Below are positions 5,077 through 6,586 of a stretch of DNA of 6,586 bases, piece by piece. How positions within the stretch are numbered: position 1 is the stretch's first letter; the number at the start of each line of letters is the position of its first letter. Both the position numbers and the translations under genes were made by a program. The stretch covers positions 1 to 6,586 of the forward strand of contig JAFDDW010000119.1 in the NCBI GenBank assembly GCA_019310665.1. Reading direction: 5' to 3'. This DNA comes from Deltaproteobacteria bacterium. Lineage in GTDB: Bacteria > Desulfobacterota > Desulfobacteria > Desulfobacterales > JAFDCJ01. The notes below the pieces were generated by a model. It saw only the letters and a list, made by a program, of their open reading frames with translations. It was not told where the DNA came from and made no database searches.

Positions 5077-5361
5077 ATGTCACCGGAATTGAAAAAAGCG
5101 GTTATTAAAATTGTGCCTGATTATTTTTCATGGGATCAAAAGCGCCAGGAGCAATACCGCGTTGACACACCGAAAGAGGATGCTTTTAAGATCAGGCAAT
5201 TCCTGTTGAGAGAACTGTTTGATATTTTTGTCTCCAATGAGGATGAGCTAGAGGAGGCATGGCGAGCAATGAACGAGGCGCAATGTGGTAAGAGCGTGCT
5301 CACTATAACACTCGTTCTGCCACCTGAAATCCACATTTTTGTCCTTGACTTGACCATTTAG
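5077..5361 (+). CDS. Hypothetical protein, probably 3'-truncated and fused
   Basis: I do not recognise this 94-residue product. Residues 1-70 look like a genuine acidic, helical soluble protein (KKAVIKIVPDYFSWDQKRQEQYRVD, then FLLRELFDIFVSNEDELEEAWRAMNEAQ). From about residue 72 the composition changes to hydrophobic beta-like residues (SVLTITLVLPPEIHIFVLDL). That change coincides with a probable cassette boundary at 5314, so about the last 15 residues would be encoded by the leader of the next cassette. GAGGAAA upstream of the ATG is an acceptable ribosome site. The leader from the cassette start (5009) is 68 bp with no convincing promoter. It could be an intact cassette protein with an unusual tail, but truncation is more likely. 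The PIN/Phd promoter (5345-5373) begins inside its end. Confidence 0.55.
   Translation: MSPELKKAVIKIVPDYFSWDQKRQEQYRVDTPKEDAFKIRQFLLRELFDIFVSNEDELEEAWRAMNEAQCGKSVLTITLVLPPEIHIFVLDLTI
5270..5321 (+). repeat. Probable hidden cassette boundary / attC remnant
   Basis: GTTCTGCC (5314-5321) is the perfect complement of the R'' GGCAGAAC at 6040-6047 (9 of 9 including the next base), so the Phd/PIN cassette probably began at 5314. To its left, GAGCGTGCTCAC (5293-5304) resembles the GCTGCTCAC right arm of other attC sites here, though its distance to GTT (10 bp) is longer than in the others (6-7 bp). GAACGAG (5271-5277) and CTCGTTC (5311-5317) are perfect inverted repeats. The R'' expected for cassette start 5009 (GTCTAAC) is absent. 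Confidence 0.5.
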
Positions 5362-5373
5362 GTTGACTATTCT
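5345..5373 (+). promoter_or_regulatory. Promoter for the second Phd/PIN pair
   Basis: TTGACT (5345-5350) and TATTCT (5368-5373) are separated by 17 bp. A strong AAGGAGGT ribosome site (5383-5390) follows before ATG at 5397. No TGTACA palindromes like those of the first Phd cassette are present, so the operator must differ. TTGAC occurs three times (5345, 5350, 5363). Confidence 0.55.
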
Positions 5374-5396
5374 GTCTTTATTAAGGAGGTGGCTGT

Positions 5397-5630
5397 ATGA
5401 AAACCATGGGAATAAGCAAATTTAAATCACATGCCTTGAAAATTTTGGATCAAGTTGCCAAAACACAGGAAATAATTATCATAACAAAGCGAGGTAAGCC
5501 ATTAGCCCAAATTACACCGTATCGCACTTCTGATATAAACCCCAAGCCTGGCAGACTTTCTGACGCTCTTGTTTTTGAAAAAGATGTAATCTCACCATTG
5601 GGTGAGGAAATGTGGGATGCCTGCAAATGA
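5397..5630 (+). CDS. Phd/YefM family antitoxin (second copy)
   Basis: This 77-residue antitoxin has the Phd/YefM fold: MKTMGISKFKSHALKILDQVAKTQEIIIITKRGKPLAQITPYR, with KRGKPLAQITP at residues 31-41 as the hallmark. The tail (45-77, GRLSDALVFEKDVISPLGEEMWDACK) is the probable toxin-binding segment; the GxxxGxV/SPxxEEMWDA-like ending is common to antitoxins paired with PIN toxins of the Sll0205 type. It is only distantly similar to the first Phd protein (3247-3480), so the two pairs should not cross-neutralise; this is inference. The ribosome site AAGGAGGT lies 6 bp upstream of ATG. The 3' end overlaps the toxin gene by 4 nt (ATGA, 5627-5630). Confidence 0.92.
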   Translation: MKTMGISKFKSHALKILDQVAKTQEIIIITKRGKPLAQITPYRTSDINPKPGRLSDALVFEKDVISPLGEEMWDACK

Positions 5631-6025
5631 TATATTTGCTTGATACACATACCTGGATCTGGTGGAACATGAACCCAAAGAAGTTGTCACAAAGGGTTAA
5701 AGTGTTAATTGGCAATGCTGAGATGTATGATGAGATACTATTGTCTGCCATTTCTCCATGGGAATTCAGCAAACTCCTTGAAAAAAAGAAAGTTGGAATC
5801 TCGTGTCATCCAGAGGATTGGATAAATACTGCCCTCGATATGCCAAAACTTAGATTAGTGCCTCTCTCTCCTGTTTTATCATACCGCTCAACTGTACTAC
5901 CCCAACCTTTTCATAATGACCCGGCTGACCAAATTATTGTGGCGACGGCAAGGGAAGAAAATGCCACGATATTGACAAAAGATGAAAAAATTCTTTCTTA
6001 TGAAAACGTCCGAAGTTTTTGGTAA
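5627..6025 (+). CDS. vapC: PIN-domain toxin, VapC family (Sll0205-like)
   Basis: This 132-residue PIN nuclease toxin starts at ATG 5627 as MIYLLDTHTWIWW, the standard opening of the Sll0205-like PIN subgroup. A GTG at 5612 would add MGCLQ, but ATG at 5627 gives both the family start and the 4-nt overlap with the antitoxin stop. Active-site acids are D6 (LLDTHTW), E46 (SPWEFSKL), D98/D101 (HNDPADQIIVATA) and D119 (LTKDEKIL). The F-H-x-D-P-x-D-x-x-I-x-A-x-A motif (96-109) is intact. It is predicted to cleave RNA when the antitoxin is degraded. The stop codon is 14 bp before attC 6. It is diverged from the VapC at 3477, which belongs to a different PIN subgroup. Confidence 0.93.
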   Translation: MIYLLDTHTWIWWNMNPKKLSQRVKVLIGNAEMYDEILLSAISPWEFSKLLEKKKVGISCHPEDWINTALDMPKLRLVPLSPVLSYRSTVLPQPFHNDPADQIIVATAREENATILTKDEKILSYENVRSFW

Positions 6026-6039
6026 CCATTAAAAAAAAT

Positions 6040-6181
6040 GGCAGAACAAAGCAGTGGAGCTGACCAGTCTTCGCTCTAAAGAGCTTCGCCACGGCACGGC
6101 TGCTTGTAGATAGCGGGTTTTCGCTTAGGGCTGTGCACGCTCGTCACTCATCAGGGCCGCTGCCCACGCTCAACGTTGGGC
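6040..6181 (+). repeat. attC site 6
   Basis: R'' is GGCAGAAC (6040-6047) and R' is GTTGGGC (6175-6181), matching GTTRRRY. The left arm GTGGAGCTGACC (6054-6065) faces GGGCCGCTGCCCACGC (6154-6169). The internal stretch from GAGCTGACCAGTCTTCGCTC through GAGCTTCGCCACGGCACGGC is almost the same as in attC 3. Length is about 142 bp. Confidence 0.87.
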
Positions 6182-6192
6182 ACAAAAAATTA

Positions 6193-6221
6193 TTGACATT
6201 GAGCATACCAAAGATTATACT
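6193..6221 (+). promoter_or_regulatory. Near-consensus promoter for the RHH/MazF cassette
   Basis: TTGACA (6193-6198) is a perfect -35 and TATACT (6216-6221) a near-perfect -10 with a 17-bp spacer. It lies just 12 bp inside the cassette boundary. AGGAGG (6234-6239) is 7 bp before ATG. The palindrome GGTATACC (6238-6245), between the Shine-Dalgarno and the start codon, is a possible antitoxin-binding site. Confidence 0.75.
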
Positions 6222-6246
6222 TTATTTATTACCAGGAGGTATACCA

Positions 6247-6498
6247 ATGCCAAATATTAAAACCGCAATATCTATCGAAAAACCAATATTTGATCAAGTG
6301 AATGATCTCGCCAAAAATTTGAATATTTCACGGAGTCGCCTATTCGTTTTAGCAGCTCAGGAGTTTTTACAGCGTCATAATAACATGGAACTTCTTCAAG
6401 CTATCAATAAAGCATATGATGATCTGCCTGATCCTGACACAAAAATTGTTGAAAAAATGCGTCCACGACATCTGAAAATGGTAAAAAACCAATGGTAA
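6247..6498 (+). CDS. Ribbon-helix-helix antitoxin of a MazEF/PemIK-type pair
   Basis: This 83-residue antitoxin has an N-terminal RHH: MPNIKTAISIEKPIFDQVND as the beta strand and first helix, then LAKNLNISRSRLFVLAAQEFLQR (residues 18-40). The tail (41-83; AYDDLPDPDTKIVEK...) is acidic and then basic, and probably occupies the toxin's RNA site. A longer frame upstream (from 6133) only reads through attC 6 and is not native. ATG at 6247, with AGGAGG 7 bp before it, is the start. It overlaps the MazF-like gene by 7 nt (6492-6498). The call as antitoxin depends mainly on the RHH motif and on the toxin that follows. Confidence 0.9.
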   Translation: MPNIKTAISIEKPIFDQVNDLAKNLNISRSRLFVLAAQEFLQRHNNMELLQAINKAYDDLPDPDTKIVEKMRPRHLKMVKNQW

Positions 6499-6586
6499 TC
6501 AATCAAGGCGACGTATATTGGATAGATTTCGACGAACCCTCCGGATCAGAACCTGGTTATCGACACCCGCATGTTGTAATACAAAA
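6492..6586 (+). CDS. mazF: MazF/PemK-family mRNA interferase, 5' part only
   Basis: The first 31 codons are visible before the window ends. The frame reads MVINQGDVYWIDFDEPSGSE followed by PGYRHPHVVIQ, which is the conserved N-terminus of MazF/PemK toxins: the G-x-(V/I)-(Y/W)-W-x-D-x-x-P strand pair, then the G-S-E-P-G-Y-R-x-P-x-V-V-I-Q loop and strand, where the R is usually catalytic. The family cleaves mRNA at short sequence motifs independently of ribosomes. The start overlaps the antitoxin by 7 nt. The remainder, including the second catalytic region, lies outside, so intactness cannot be judged. Confidence 0.9.
   Translation, partial: MVINQGDVYWIDFDEPSGSEPGYRHPHVVIQ

Larger units (their letters stand above)
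2043..6586 (+). other. Integron cassette array (at least seven cassette units)
   Basis: Successive gene units are separated by imperfect inverted-repeat attC sites ending in GTT. Deduced cassette starts are 2043, 2513, 3173, 4021, 4775, 5009 (with a probable hidden start at 5314) and 6175. For cassettes starting at 2043, 2513, 3173 and 5314, the first 7-9 bases are the complement, or near-complement, of the R'' at their own 3' end, as required of a cassette that was once circular. The orientation means attI and the integrase lie to the left. The array continues past the right edge. Confidence 0.88.

Noticed and set aside
5612..5626. GTG start of the second PIN toxin
   Set aside because: ATG at 5627 yields the family-typical MIYLLDTHTW start and the ATGA overlap with the antitoxin.
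2414..6181. CRISPR array, because repeats alternate with unique segments
   Set aside because: The repeats are 104-142 bp imperfect hairpins with GTT ends and the spacers hold whole genes; this is an integron cassette array.
6133..6246. N-terminal extension of the RHH antitoxin
   Set aside because: It reads through the attC 6 right arm and the promoter; ATG at 6247 has an AGGAGG at correct spacing.

Overview
The window is a junction between nested mobile elements (1-2042) and a run of integron gene cassettes (2043 to the right edge). It suggests an environmental Gram-negative bacterium with a sedentary chromosomal integron. The attC sites are long (about 104-142 bp) and several are near-copies of each other, which is typical of resident superintegron arrays. 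Most cassettes carry toxin-antitoxin (TA) or DUF genes rather than resistance genes. The species cannot be named from this sequence. No integron integrase gene is present; cassette orientation places attI/intI to the left, outside the window.

Left part. Bases 1-168 hold the 3' end of a group II intron, with a well-formed domain V and a domain VI with its bulged A. Nine bases later a second group II intron begins with GTGTG at 178. Its ribozyme 5' half runs to about 690, followed by the first ~107 codons of an LtrA-type reverse transcriptase/maturase that stops abruptly at about 1022. What cuts it is a REP-associated tyrosine transposase (RAYT, HUH/Y1 family) element, 1034-1979, bounded by perfect 16-bp inverted repeats that each contain a small GGTC-N-GACC palindrome. 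Right of it lies what looks like the right half of an attC site (2005-2049).

Cassette array, read left to right. Boundaries were set by matching the first bases of each cassette (R', GTT...) to the complementary R'' (...AAC) at its own end. (1) 2043-: DUF3024 protein. (2) 2513-: DUF4160 + DUF2442 pair. (3) 3173-: Phd/YefM antitoxin + VapC PIN toxin, with a promoter overlapped by two TGTACA operator cores 12 bp apart. (4) 4021-: DinJ + YafQ on the minus strand, the toxin starting at TTG. (5) 4775-: only the C-terminal tail of a CopG-type antitoxin. (6) 5009-: an unknown ORF followed by a second Phd/YefM + PIN pair; a hidden boundary at 5314 suggests two fused cassettes. (7) 6175-: a ribbon-helix-helix antitoxin + MazF/PemK toxin, cut by the window edge.

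How it works together. DUF cassettes 1 and 2 have leaders too short for their own promoters and probably depend on read-through. The TA cassettes carry their own promoters. Each intact TA pair has overlapping reading frames (4 or 7 nt), which couples translation. In chromosomal integrons TA cassettes are thought to stabilise the array, because losing a cassette kills or stalls the cell; four intact TA loci and one TA remnant within about 3.5 kb fit that role.
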